Assembly: GCA_946902985.2 (NCBI GenBank) | Contig: OX336389.2 | Span: forward strand, 281,739,052-281,803,051 | DNA length: 64,000 nucleotides | Reading direction: 5' to 3' | From: Meconema thalassinum | Lineage: Eukaryota; Arthropoda; Insecta; Orthoptera; Tettigoniidae | Part shown: one piece after another, positions 10,946-21,708 of the stretch | Layout: every line of letters begins with the position of its first letter | Numbering within the stretch: the first letter of the stretch is position 1 | Position numbers and translations under genes: made by a program | Notes under the pieces: generated by a model | Seen by the model: the letters and a program-made list of their open reading frames with translations, nothing else | Told to the model about the DNA's origin: nothing | The model's database searches: none

Positions 10946-12911
10946 ATTAAAGAAAGCTTTCCAGTCGGTCAACACCGTTCTTTAATAGATTTAGGCAACA
11001 CTAAAAAATGGCTTCTGTTCGCATTTGCGAAGGCTACAAAAGCCTTTAAATATTTAATTTCATTTTTTCATGTTTTTCGAGAGAAAAAGCAAGAATGCGA
11101 GAAGTCATTTTTTCTTTCTTAACCTATAAATGTGACACGTGCTTACACGTGGTTTATGTAATTGTGTTTAAATTTATATATGCTTCTTTCTTAAGTTATT
11201 TATTATATTTTACACATACTTGTTCTGTATTTAGAAATACAAGGTTGTAAGACACTTCCTTTAGAACTGTTACAGTGTTATTCACATCACTGATCGCGGC
11301 CAAAGATTTGATTCAAGTGACAGCCATCATTTTATCCTCCTTCGCTCTGATTGGTCAACTGTTCTGCTGACCAATCACAGTTCTCCGCCTATCGACGTTT
11401 CTCGAACACATCGATCTGCTGCTATATAAGCGACTGTGATCTCCTTCTTTGCTACGATTCAGACTTCAGTCAACTCTTCAGCCAGCTGTCGCCGCATCTC
11501 AGCCCTGGAGGCTTTGAGACTTTGTCGAAACTCTCGACATGAAGATACTTCAAGAATATCCAAAATGCTTTGAAAGTACTCAGAGCAATATAGGTGTTGC
11601 ACCTATTCTTTATAGCTCAAGTTCCTTTTTCATGGAACTCTAAAACTACAAAATTCATTGTTTGCAAGTCGACAGCTGTTTTTAATCTTGCAAGTGTTCA
11701 CCTATGTGAAAGTGCTCCGCAAATGGCGACGACCCATGCTGGTTGTCTTTTACTTCAAACATCAAATCTCCTGGTGAGGTATACAGTTTTAAAAGACCAC
11801 TTGATCTTTGAATTTCTCTACTGGTTCTTCACTTATGGTTAAATCAACCAACGGATCTTCTCTTCAGGAAATGGATATGTTAAACTGTAAAACTGTGTCT
11901 CACCTAAAAGTAAATCTAACTTACAAAACTTTTCTACAGGGCTCTGTATTCAGGCCGCACAACTTCGTTTCCCGAGCTTTACAGCTCCGTAATTCAGTGT
12001 CAACTTGCTTTACCTACATTATTCAAAGGCTTCAGTATCGCCTTTCTTATAGACAACAGAGTTTGTCAACTAAGTGTTTCACTTTACTTCTTTCATTTGT
12101 TTGCATTCCACTTGCGTTGTAATGCACTTTTTCCGATTGCTTTTCACATATCGACTTGTTTCTGCAATCTTCATTCTTATAAGCAAAGTTGCCCTTCTGG
12201 CTTTCGTTGTGGTTATTGCTGTTTCAGGATTTGGTTCCTGAGTGCAATAAACACAATAAATACTTCACAACCTATTTTCAGGTTACAATCATTTGTAGTG
12301 TGGGCAAGTGGCTTAAGATTTGGCCCTCACACACTCTTCAATTCTATCTTTCAGTGCTAAGTTTTTTCTCAATGTTTTGGGGTTTTCAACCCTTGAAGTT
12401 TTCTTTCAAACATCTTGGGCTGAGCCCGCAAGTCTTTGAAAGTGGATCACTCACTTTTCTTGTATTGTATGCTGAACCCTCTACCCTTTTCTTTCAAGCA
12501 TCTTGGGCTGAATCCCCAAGTGCTTGAAGTTGAATTTCATAGTTTTCTGGCATCTTGGGCTGAGCCCCCCCAAGTGCTACACCTAACCTATCAATGTCAT
12601 TTGCAGAAGCTAAGTGATATGCTGATTGCAAATCATTTCTATTGTTATTTATTACAAACTTGTTACAGTTTATAAATCTTTATGGGTTTATCCCCTCTTG
12701 ATAAAACTTGTTATTGCGCTGGTTATTTGTTAAATAAATTTGAACTGTTTAAGCAACTTGTTCTCTCTTTGCAATTGCTTTGTTTTCCCTTAAATATTCC
12801 AACTGGTCCCATGTAATGCTCAACTAAACCTTAACTCAAAATATTCTTTTGAGTTCTCTCCGATACGGGAGGTCTTAAATCGACCGATCCTTACCAGCTT
12901 CTGTAACTTCA
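10946..12911. mobile_element. 1.97-kb insertion of unknown class, with promoter-like block
   Basis: The family B LINE is interrupted between two copies of atagtacagctt (10934-10945 and 12912-12923), a 12-bp duplication. The insert does not begin TG or end CA and has no poly(A). Around 11350-11470 it has a typical Pol II promoter arrangement: two CCAAT-type boxes in opposite orientation (gattggtcaa, gaccaatcac), TATATAAG at 11423-11430, and initiator-like ttcagacttcagtc near 11458-11471. Three copies of a catcttgggctgagcccc-like unit are spaced through 12409-12575. AATAAA occurs near 12247. No protein was recognised. It could be a solo long terminal repeat with unusual ends or a retroposed noncoding RNA. 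Confidence 0.7.
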
Positions 12912-13536
12912 ATAGTACAGCTTCCTTTGTTCCTAAGTTTCTCCTGAAACCAAATTGGTTTTCACCCAACGCTGTTTCTATCTGCCTTCCCACCCTCTTC
13001 TAAATTATTCTAGTCAGGATCTTTGAAGTATGAGTGATCAAGCTGATTATATGGTAATCTTCACATCTGTCAGCTACTGCTTTCTTCGGTATAAGTATGA
13101 TAACATTCTAGAAATCAGAGGATACCTCACCTGTCTCATAAATCCTACATACATACCTGCCAACTTTTGAAAAGTGCTATCAGTAAAACTCACGCGCGAC
13201 AAAAAAATCTAACGATTTTCGACATACCCCGGCTTGACGAAAATAATAATACTTCTGGGCTACAAAATACAATAATTCATGCTTTAAACAGGATACTTCA
13301 ATGAAATCATATCTACTTACATGATTTATAGATGAACATAACAATCAAGAAGAAATCCATGTTAATCAGCAGCAGGCGAGGTGAATATTGGTTTGGAGCA
13401 GACATAACATGACTTCCTTGGTAGATTAAGCTGATATACGATCATTGAAAAAGGCTTTAAACAATAAAACTTGTTTAACGTAACACAGGCAAGAAATAAT
13501 ATAATACACACTGCAAATCACATGCTAGTTCGACTT

Positions 13537-13731
13537 TTAAGTCGCGGTTGTGGCCTTTTTAGCTTTTGTTTTGTCATAACTGGGACCAGAACTCCTAGTC
13601 TTCAAAATAGAAATAGACTCCAGAGATTCATAGGACATGGATGACCTGAACCGTGTTCTATTTTTCTTCACAAGGCTAAAAACACGTTCACATTCTGCAT
13701 TGCTATGGGGTATGGTGAGAATAGAGAGCAA
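13537..13731 (-). pseudogene. hAT-like transposase C-terminal dimerisation fragment
   Basis: The translation begins LSILTIPHSNAECERVFSLV, the signature (IPxSNAxxERxFS) of the hAT C-terminal dimerisation region, and continues KKNRTRFRSSMSYESLESIS. It is the downstream part of the transposase begun at 14583; the 180 bp between the two pieces are out of frame. Confidence 0.85.
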
Positions 13732-13911
13732 TACTCAAGAAATTCGGTTACACTTAAGAAGTCCATCGGCTCCACGAATTCTTGATATTTGTGCCCAACT
13801 GGAATCACTTGCAGCATCTTGATGTGCAGCCAAAGTGTCATCTACCTGAAGAGCTGTGAACTACCCCTGAAGCTCATTCACCACCTCACCTGTAGTTTCA
13901 TTCTCTTCCTT

Positions 13912-14583
13912 TCATAACATGATAGGAAACTTTTCCAAGAAAAAACGAATGGAAGAAAACTGTGCATCTTCAATTTTGTCTAACCTAGCAACTTGAGCAT
14001 TCTTTAACACGTCATCCTTGAGTGGAAACTTGTTGATGATGTAGTCACAGGCAGTACAAAAGTAGTTTCTCACTGATGAAAAGAAAAGGGATTTATCTGT
14101 ATCCGGTCCATTCTGAAGGCACTTAACAACTTCAGATGATGCATTTTTTGCCATTTTATTTACAATGCATGTCGTTTTCGTGCGACCACAACTATATTTC
14201 TTTGCAACTTCCGGTGTGGGAAACATCTTCTTAAATAAAGCACCAGCATGATCAGCCGCACTTAAGGGCACATTGTGTTCCACCAAAAAGGAAGTAAACA
14301 GACACTCGGCCCTAATTACGTCACTGTCAACGTTTCCAGACTTAGCAAAAAAGGTGTTGATTTTCTTGCTATCTTCCTTCGATTTAACATAACTTATGTG
14401 CTTACCGCACTTCACATGATTACTTAAATCGTTTTTTCCACCATGTGCAATATTACTATCACACCCACATACCGTGCAAAAGACAAATTTTTCTCCCTTT
14501 CTTGATTTTAGTATGCACGGAAAATCAACCGAGTATGATTCTTTAAATGTCTGGAAGTACTGTTTCTTGTTGGATTTGTTCAT
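13912..14583 (-). CDS. hAT-like transposase, N-terminal half with BED-type zinc finger
   Basis: An open 223-codon reading frame starts ATG at 14583. Near residues 32-64 it has FCTVCGCDS followed by LSNHVKCGKHISYV, that is Cys-x2-Cys then His-x4-His, the layout of a BED-like DNA-binding finger found in hAT transposases. The rest contains PLSAADHAGALFKKMFP, seen in many insect proteins of this type. The frame ends at 13912, so the catalytic core is lost or shifted. The C-terminal dimerisation part continues separately at 13537-13731. The C-terminal family match supports hAT-like; the exact family is uncertain. Confidence 0.7.
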   Translation of the reverse strand: MNKSNKKQYFQTFKESYSVDFPCILKSRKGEKFVFCTVCGCDSNIAHGGKNDLSNHVKCGKHISYVKSKEDSKKINTFFAKSGNVDSDVIRAECLFTSFLVEHNVPLSAADHAGALFKKMFPTPEVAKKYSCGRTKTTCIVNKMAKNASSEVVKCLQNGPDTDKSLFFSSVRNYFCTACDYIINKFPLKDDVLKNAQVARLDKIEDAQFSSIRFFLEKFPIML

Positions 14584-15837
14584 TCTCGATATCTACTAAA
14601 AATCGAAAGGAACCTGGATCACTGAACGTCACATAAAATTATAACATAAAACACTTAAGACAGCCAACACTTCATTAAAACATGTCAAAACACACAAAGT
14701 CTTAAACCATTAAATGAACACGATGCCAACCTCGTGAAGAAAGAATATGCACATGGTAGAAAAACAAACACACACACACACGTGGAACGAATGTAATTAG
14801 TCCAAGGAATACAGGAAACTGCGAAGCACTAAGTTATAGCACAAAAACTCGAACGCTTCATTAAAATATAACCTTAAAAGACGAAAACATTCAAGGAACG
14901 CCAACTTCGCGAACAATGAACAACTAACGTGGTCAAAGAATATGGTTTAAATCGCAACGAGCAAACGGAGCGGAACAAAGAATATGCGATGTTTCGTACA
15001 GTGCTACCAATAAAACAAGATTTCGTGGAAGACGTGACACCTAAGATTCACATGGAAGAACGGTTATCCCGGCTTCAAATTCAATTACAATGACGACACA
15101 AACATCACACGGTTAAAAGTACGAATCATATCAAAGAACGAGTTATCGACTATCGTGGACTTTCCTTCGACCCACGCAAACAATCGATTGTACGGAAGTG
15201 GGCGGTATTATCGAATGTAAATTATCGTTTCAAATTTTTGTCCGCGAAATCGTAAAATGACACCGTTCATCCGTAAAACCGTAAAATGCTGCAATTTCCG
15301 TAAATTTTACGGATAAACCGTAAAAGTTGGCAGGTATGTACATACCAAGTGAAATAACCAGATCAGACCATCATCTATGCAATCTAGCAACTCAAGTCGA
15401 TATATCGTCTGTGACCGATGCTTTGTTCCTGATTAAGTCTTCTAGTGCTCTATCGAACTCTGATCTCAATATTAAATCTCCTTCCTCATAAATTTCCTCT
15501 TCCCTTTCCATTACACGATTCTCGATCTCCATACCCCTAAAAAAACGCTGTATGTAAGCTTTCCATCTCTTAACCATTTCCATTCTAGCTGTTAAAGGTT
15601 TTCCATCTGAGTCCTTAATATTACAGCACTTACTCTTCCTTTCCCCAAAAGTACGCTTAATCCTTCGATAAGCAGTATCTACTTTTCCTACTTGCAGATA
15701 ATTTTCTATATATAATATGCACATTTCTCTTAAGCTTCCTTGCACTACTTGTTTACCTCATTTCTCAGACGTGTGTATTCTGCTTTCCTCCCTTTAGTCT
15801 CTTGCATTCTTGAGCTTCCACCTTTCGTCTAGTAATA

Positions 15838-15999
15838 CTACAGAGAGGATAGTTTATCTGTCTCGGAGACCCTCGCTAGCCCACTCTCCAGCGGCGCGAG
15901 CCTGTCTCCCGCCACGCACTTTGCTGTTATGCGGCGCCCGCCCGGCGGGAGAGCGGGCTAGCGAGGGTCTCCGAGACAGAAAAACTATCCTCTCTGTAG
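15838..15999. mobile_element. 162-bp MITE with about 54-bp inverted repeats
   Basis: The ends are CTACAGAGAGGATAGTTT and its inverse aaaactatcctctctgtag, next to TA on both sides (15836-15837, 16000-16001). The inverted repeats run inward to about gagaccctcgctagccc, leaving a short GC-rich loop. It lies within family B LINE copy 1. TA targeting suggests mobilisation by a Tc1/mariner-type transposase. Confidence 0.9.
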
Positions 16000-16422
16000 T
16001 ATATTACAAGTACAGTAATCCACGATTTCCTACCTATTCTTTCTTTTCTACCAATGTTTTCTTCTGCGATTTTGTTATTTCATTCTTGAAAAAAGCCCTT
16101 TCCTCTTCAATTGAAGATTGTTCAGGGTTCTTCTTTAATCCTTCCTTTATATTAGTCTTGAATATTTCATTCACGTCCTTCTAGGTTGTCCATTGCCCCC
16201 CTTTTTGGCTTTTGACTTTTCTTCCATTTCTTCAACTTTAATCTGCATTTCATAACCACCAGACTGCGGTCAGATTTTATGTCAGCTCCAGGATATGGTT
16301 TGCAATCCAAAATCTGATTTCGGAATATCTGCTTGACCATAATGAAGTCTTATTTGGTAATTTCCTGTATCTTCTGGTCTCATCCATGTGTATACTCTTC
16401 CATTGTGGTTATTACTTATGAC

Positions 16423-16895
16423 TAGAACCTTGCGCGGATAAATAAAACGTTATCCGCATACGCACAACTGTTATCTGCATCCACCCCACATCCGCATTAC
16501 TTATTTCTGCATTCCCACGTTTGCTATCCGAATCTACTGGCATTACAATAATATTCTTAATATTAGATCAAGCATAAATTATTAAAGCAACATATTTAGA
16601 CATTTGAGGAAAAAGTCTTTCTCTTTGGCTTTGTATGTCATGTGCTATGTTGAAAATGAATGTTATCCAGCCAGAATTGCAACCCTTCCTATTCGGAGGG
16701 TTAATTATGCTTAATGACATAATTCGAATAAGACTAGCTTAAATCATGATCTTACATTTGTCGTGAAAAAAACATAATGGAAAAATGTGATATGTCATAA
16801 ACATCAGTGTCTTAATAATGGTATTAAACAAGTTCGGATTGTATTCTAAAAACTATTCCCAAATTTTCTCCTACATTATCCGCTATCCCCACAGC
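16423..16895. mobile_element. Partial mini-hAT with duplicated LINE flank
   Basis: Starts TAGAACCTTGCGCGGATAA after LINE sequence cttccattgtggttatt...acttatgac, and is followed at 16896-16933 by a second copy of that same LINE flank and a second TAGAGCC terminus. No matching right end of this first element is visible, so the arrangement looks like a local tandem duplication or failed repair rather than two simple insertions. Confidence 0.55.
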
Positions 16896-16933
16896 CTTCT
16901 ATTGTGGTTATTGAATAAGGCATTACCTATGAC

Positions 16934-17021
16934 TAGAGCCATGCGCGGATAAACAAAATGTTATTCGCATCAGCTTGACTGGTAGGCATATAGACTATAT
17001 CCGCATCCGCACGGGGCTTTA
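16934..17021. mobile_element. 88-bp mini-hAT containing LINE filler
   Basis: Termini TAGAGCCATGCGCGGAT and, inverted, TAAAGCCCCGTGCGGAT. The flanks are cctatgac (16926-16933) and cctatggc (17022-17029), 7 of 8 identical, as expected for hAT. The middle, 16968-16996, is 29 bp identical to family B LINE sequence near 18974-19002. Confidence 0.75.
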
Positions 17022-17169
17022 CCTATGGCCAACTCTTGCTCGGTGCAGAATTCCATCAGCCTGCTTCCTCAATCATTCCTTTCACCTAATCCGAAATCTC
17101 CTAACTTCCCTTCTCTTCCTTTATCTACCACAGGATTCCAATCTCCCATTACTCTAAAATTTTCATCAC

Positions 17170-18910
17170 TAGAGATACGGGAAAATCGCAATTGCGATAA
17201 ATGAGAATTTTACTTTTTTCTCCTTTTTTTCAACTACCTGGTAACTAATATAACTATGTATACCCAAAATTTGCGAAACTGAATGTGCGATAAAGTGCGA
17301 TAACTAAGGGTTCTTGCGAATTATTCCCACAAATGCGATAAATGCGAAAAGTGCCGAATTTACCGATTAATGTTGAATATTATGTTTTATTACATTTTCG
17401 CGCCGCAACTTTGAAATTTGCGAGTTCCCAGCAATTAAAATATCGGCTATATAATCGATATTTACGAGTAATAATCGATATGTACGAACTCGATTATTGT
17501 CGTGAAAACAATCGATTACGGTAAAAATTAATTTGAAAATGGTGCTGTTATTATTGCCGCATAATATCCACTGTTTATCGCCAGTAAAACGATGATTTTG
17601 GAGAAATTATTTCGTAGTTTCAGTTGGTTGTGCTAATAAAAGGAATATTGTAATCGTTTGTGCAGATTCTTTTTAAAAATTAGAGCAATAAGGTTATGCT
17701 TATATAGGTTTATATCACACCGGCCCTCATTTCTTGTATTTGAAATGAAAATCAAAACTCTCAAGTAAGTATCGTGATATGAATAGACAATTTTTGTTAG
17801 GCGTTTTCTTTGCTATGGGAAATTTAGTATAATATGATGAAAGTATTCTCTACCATGTGTGAGTTACATATCGTCCGGCGATTTCTCCGTGAATTCGGAT
17901 ACTGTTTTACAGATTGTCAGTCAAGAGTCGCAGTGTGGTCAGGAAATAATGAGGGAGTAAACATACATTTTATTATTTAGTTAATTATCCATTGTGTGAT
18001 ATTTACACAAAGTTAAGTAAATGTATGATTCACATTATTACTTCCTTTTCAATGAGGGCCATGGATGAGGGGCATTGAATTTCTATTTGCCGGTGGTTTA
18101 ATGGTCAAATGGCACTTCTTGAATCCTACCTCATAAGATAAGTTATTAAAAGAAATGAATGGAACTTGGCAAGGAGTTAGTAGGAAAACCACACAAAAGG
18201 ATTTCATAGCCATCCTCAGAATTTGAACCAATTCATCCATCGAGTCCAGGACAGCCTGGTATTGTCGTCATTCCACCTGCCACACAGTAAACTTCGTAAG
18301 ACAAGCATTGTTGCCTGACCACAGCTCGCTTTATTCTAACAATTGGCACCTTGGCACCAGTGAACTAATACAACTCTCCGCCGGCCCTCAATATTTGAGT
18401 TGCTGCACAACACCTGATATTGTTGATTGCATAATGAGAACATGACCTTTGGATCTTTTGAGCATAGCTTAGGTACCCTCGTCTCACGTCATACAACCAA
18501 CCGACAGCACTTGAACTCAATCTTGCCAATTAGCCAGGCTGATGCCTTTATTTTCAGAGATCTCACATTTCTGAAAAATGTATGATGTCAAGTCTCTACA
18601 TTTCTGTAATACTGATATTAGGATTTTAATACTTCTAACACTCCCTTAGTAAAAATAAAAACCACACACACAACAGGAGACTTATATTAAATGCTTATGC
18701 CGTTTATCAGAAACGCCCATATTTCCAATCCTGCACATGTTTGAATTAGTTTCCGCGCATATTATTTTGAACCTGTTTATTGTACCTGGTGACGAACTTT
18801 TAAATGCTACAAAATGCTAATTTTTAAATTTCAAAATGCTCCAAAATGCTATTTTTGAAAATGAAAGTGCTACAAAATCAATTTCAAAATGCTATTTTCT
18901 CGTATCTTTA
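17170..18910. mobile_element. Non-autonomous hAT element, 1741 bp
   Basis: Perfect 8-bp duplications ttcatcac at 17162-17169 and 18911-18918 flank termini TAGAGATACGGGAAAA and, inverted, TAAAGATACGAGAAAA. It interrupts the family B LINE in its endonuclease region. No transposase similarity was found. Its interior shares about 150 bp with 1236-1390, and near the right end has several tacaaaatgct-like words. Confidence 0.9.
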
Positions 18911-19269
18911 TTCATCACCCTTGACATACCTCAGAATTTCATCTATTTCTTCATAGACCTTTTCAACAACTTCATCAGCTTGACTGGTAGGCATATAGAC
19001 TTGTACTACAGTGGTGCACGTAGGATTTTTTAATGGAATTACTGTATTATTTTTACTAATTTCCAACAAAATAAAACAACTGTAGTTGATGTGTGAATAC
19101 ATTTACATTTTAATTCATATAATACCACTACATAACCTTCATAGAATCCTCTATTAGTAATTCTCTTACTCATCAATAATCAGCTGGATCCTCCTGGTTT
19201 CATTTCTGTAATAAGATATTAGTAAAGTGGTTCAAAAAACGATAGAACATTTTCCAAGTCAATTTCTAA

Positions 19270-19350
19270 TACACTCCCGCTATCGCGTATTGAACCCCAG
19301 CCCTTTTGGTTATGAGGCTAACACCTTACCAGTTCAGCGACAGTGATTCA
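19270..19350 (-). repeat. tRNA-like SINE head
   Basis: On the minus strand gctgaactggtaaggtgtta followed about 30 bases later by ggggttcaata resembles Pol III A and B boxes of tRNA-derived SINEs. A separate run ttgttgttttaaggggcaga at 19643-19663 is the start of another common insect repeat head. Neither shows a duplication. Confidence 0.45.
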
Positions 19351-20054
19351 CACAGCTAGATTAGTGTAGAAAACATTGCCAAGATAAAGAGAAAGAATTG
19401 TTTTTTTTATTCAGTTTTGACTACTGAAATATATGCAGGGGTTTGACTTAACACTGCCAGCTCGATTGCAGCCCTTGGCCACATGTTTAAGTTATTGCAT
19501 CTTGGGTAGTTGGTGGCAGATTTTAATGAGACTGAGGAGTATCGGACATCTGTTACATTTTTGCGGTTATGAGCGATTCTCAGTCCAACTGTCGCCACAA
19601 GAACACTCAAACTGTCACTTCATAGGCATTTATAGATGTTAGTTACTTATTGTTGTTTTAAGGGGCAGAACTATGAGGTCATCTGCCCCTATAAATGAAT
19701 CAGCGAGTTTTTGCACGGATGTGTTTAATATACTGCTATGCCAGTTCTGGTATTGCCTTCGAGCACAGTCCAATTACCATGTAGCTAAAATTGGCTGGGA
19801 AACTTCCACTAAAAATTTTCACAAAGGTATTTTCACAATCATACCGGTAGTCAATAACAGACCATAGTTGCCTCAGAGAACAATTAGTTGCAATGTGAAG
19901 AAGAACCTTCATTTCCTGTAAAGTAAAGCCCAAGATGATTGGGTAATAAATTCATGATAAAAAATTCGAAGCATGTAAGACTTTCATTTCTATGTTCTCT
20001 GCAACACCTATATTTGATCCTGAATGCATGAATATTCCATACTGTAGGGATGTG

Positions 20055-20364
20055 CCAGGGGCATATATACAATTTTCTTTGGGGGGGGGGGGGGGGACTA
20101 TCCTGAAAAATTGGGAGTACTTAATGAATTTTCTATTATAGCCTATGGAGTATGAATAGCAAGTATCTAAATGGGCTACTTGTTAATTTATTAATTAGAA
20201 AGGTAAACAATAATTTTCTTTTACAAATTGATAAGCATTTCTTAAAAGTACTGTGACATACATTGTATTTTGTACCCAAGTTGGCTTTTAATGCGGCGAG
20301 GGGTGGGGGTGGGGGTGGGGTGTGTGCAGCCCCCTCATCCCTCCCCTCTTATATATGCCCCTGG
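20055..20364. mobile_element. 310-bp MITE
   Basis: Inverted termini CCAGGGGCATATATA at both ends (20055-20069, 20350-20364). A 16-G run at 20081-20096 and G-rich ggggtgggggtgggggtgg near 20300-20320 lie inside. The CAGGGGC end is hAT-like, but no convincing 8-bp duplication is visible. Confidence 0.7.
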
Positions 20365-20438
20365 GGTTGTCATAATATTTTCATGAACAAATGGGAGATT
20401 AAGGAAATTTCATGGCACAAGATTATAATTTGGTAGAA

Positions 20439-20440
20439 TA

Positions 20441-20488
<48 letters not shown>
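20439..20488. repeat. (AAT)n microsatellite
   Basis: About sixteen uninterrupted aat units. Slippage-prone simple repeat with no other feature. Confidence 0.97.
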
Positions 20489-20489
<1 letters not shown>

Positions 20490-20626
20490 TGAGATGCCAT
20501 ATTACTGTAATTCAAGAAAAATGATGAAATAAAATTAACTAGTTGCATTTCCAATACTAATGCAGTAATTTTATGAATATGTTGTTAATAATTAATTCAG
20601 CTAAGAGTTGAAACCAGATTACCTGA

Positions 20627-21708
20627 CAAGGGGAGGATACGTGCATGGGTCACCGATTCGAACCATCTTGAGTACACGTGTAGGGCATGACCAGGCGTAT
20701 ACCAGGTGCAAGTAGTAAGGTGCGCTTCCCAGCCGATTCCGAGAAATTAATTATTAATTATTCGTAATTGCTGTACGGCGTTCATGTGCTTTGTACGTTA
20801 ACATGAAGCCAAGGAGCGCATGGCGCAGCAGTAAGAGCCCTGCTTCGTAAGCGCGGGATCACTGGATCGAATCCCACCGGTGAGCCTTTGTGTATATACC
20901 TATATAGTAAACATAGGCAATTCGTACAACTGTAGGTGTCGTGAATAATGTTCATTTTGCAGTCAATTGTAATAACGTGTTATGTGAGCGGGAAAAGGGA
21001 GTCGGAATATATCGTACAGGAGATTGATGATAGAATACCTTTATTCACAGTATTTGCTGTTAGTACAACTGCCCACCGTTATCGTTAGTTTGTGTGCAGG
21101 TGACCTCGGCAGGTCAGAACACTTTCCAACCAATACCCATAGCACGAGACACTACTTGCGGGGTAAGGGGTGGTCTCATGGTTCTCTGACGTGCAATGAA
21201 CGGAACAGACTGGGCCTTCAGTGTATAAACGTATACATATAATAGAATACACCTGACCATGTATAATACCAATGTATTTGCAATGCCCCGACTGCACATT
21301 ATGTAATGTCACAAACGTTCACCCCCATACGATGATTTCAGAATCCCTTTTCCTGCTCACAAAACACGTTATTACAATTGACTGCAAAATGAACATTATT
21401 CACGACACATAATGTTGTACGAATTGTCTATGTTTACAAAAAAAAAAAAGTCTCCGGTGGGATTCGATCCAGTGATGCCACGCTTACGAAGCAGGGCTCT
21501 TACCGCTGTACTACGCGCTCCTTGGCTTCATGTTAATGTACAGCGCACATGAACGCCGTACAGCAATTACGAATAATGTTTAATTAATTTCTCGGAATCG
21601 GCTGAGAAGCGCACCTTACTACTTGCACCTGGCATACGCCTTGTCATGCCCTACTCGTGTACTAAAGATGGTTCGAATCGGTGACCCATACATCGTATCC
21701 TCCCCTTG
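20627..21708. mobile_element. Element with about 370-bp inverted arms, each holding a tRNA-like sequence
   Basis: Left arm 20627-21010 and right arm 21338-21708 are inverted copies with scattered substitutions. The termini are CAAGGGGAGGATACG and its inverse, flanked by tga on both sides, a possible 3-bp duplication. Each arm holds a tRNA-like block: on the plus strand 20815-20885 has TGGCGCAGCAGTAAGAG (A-box-like) and GGATCGAATCC (B-box-like), and 21456-21530 holds the inverse. The arms extend about 190 bp outward of the tRNA-like heads, so this is not just two SINEs back to back. The 330-bp centre has no recognised protein. Superfamily unknown. Confidence 0.8.

Larger units (their letters stand above)
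13152..15338 (-). mobile_element. hAT-like transposon inside the family B LINE
   Basis: The termini are CATACCTGCCAACTTTT on the left and its inverse ending ggcaggtatg on the right. The flanks read tacata on both sides (13146-13151 and 15339-15344), or tacatac if one terminal base is assigned to the target. The pre-insertion site can be checked against the intact LINE copy at 40.6-43.1 kb. The element carries transposase pieces on the minus strand at 14583-13912 and 13731-13537. A short CA-repeat lies near 14766-14781. The same terminal sequence occurs on a second element at 51260-53512. Confidence 0.88.
9648..19030 (-). mobile_element. Family B LINE, copy 1, split by at least six younger insertions
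   Basis: The LINE reads on the minus strand in pieces: 9648-10567, 10684-10945, 12912-13151, 15339-15837, 16000-16422, about 16896-16933, 17022-17169 and 18911-19030. Removing the insertions leaves a collinear match to copy 2 at 40560-43151. Coding pieces, in gene order, are endonuclease VQVYMPTSQAD (near 18990), DTAYRRIKRTFGERKSKC (15392-15745), and the RT block NLYIEQAMKEI with RFADAIVILA (10225-10566). In that last motif the second catalytic Asp is Ala, which alone would kill the enzyme. The 3' end near 9648 matches gactgaagactcaaacaac of copy 2. The fragments were separated by a SINE, a 1.97-kb unknown, a hAT-like element, a MITE and hAT elements, each listed here. Confidence 0.9.

Noticed and set aside
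9893..12675. Several plus-strand open frames of 60-112 codons
   Set aside because: Those left of 10945 are shadows of the minus-strand LINE; those in 11351-12675 have no similarity and biased low-complexity composition.
20815..20885. Possible functional tRNA genes here and at 21456-21530
   Set aside because: The A and B boxes are good, but the arms do not pair into a proper cloverleaf and both lie within a repeated inverted element.
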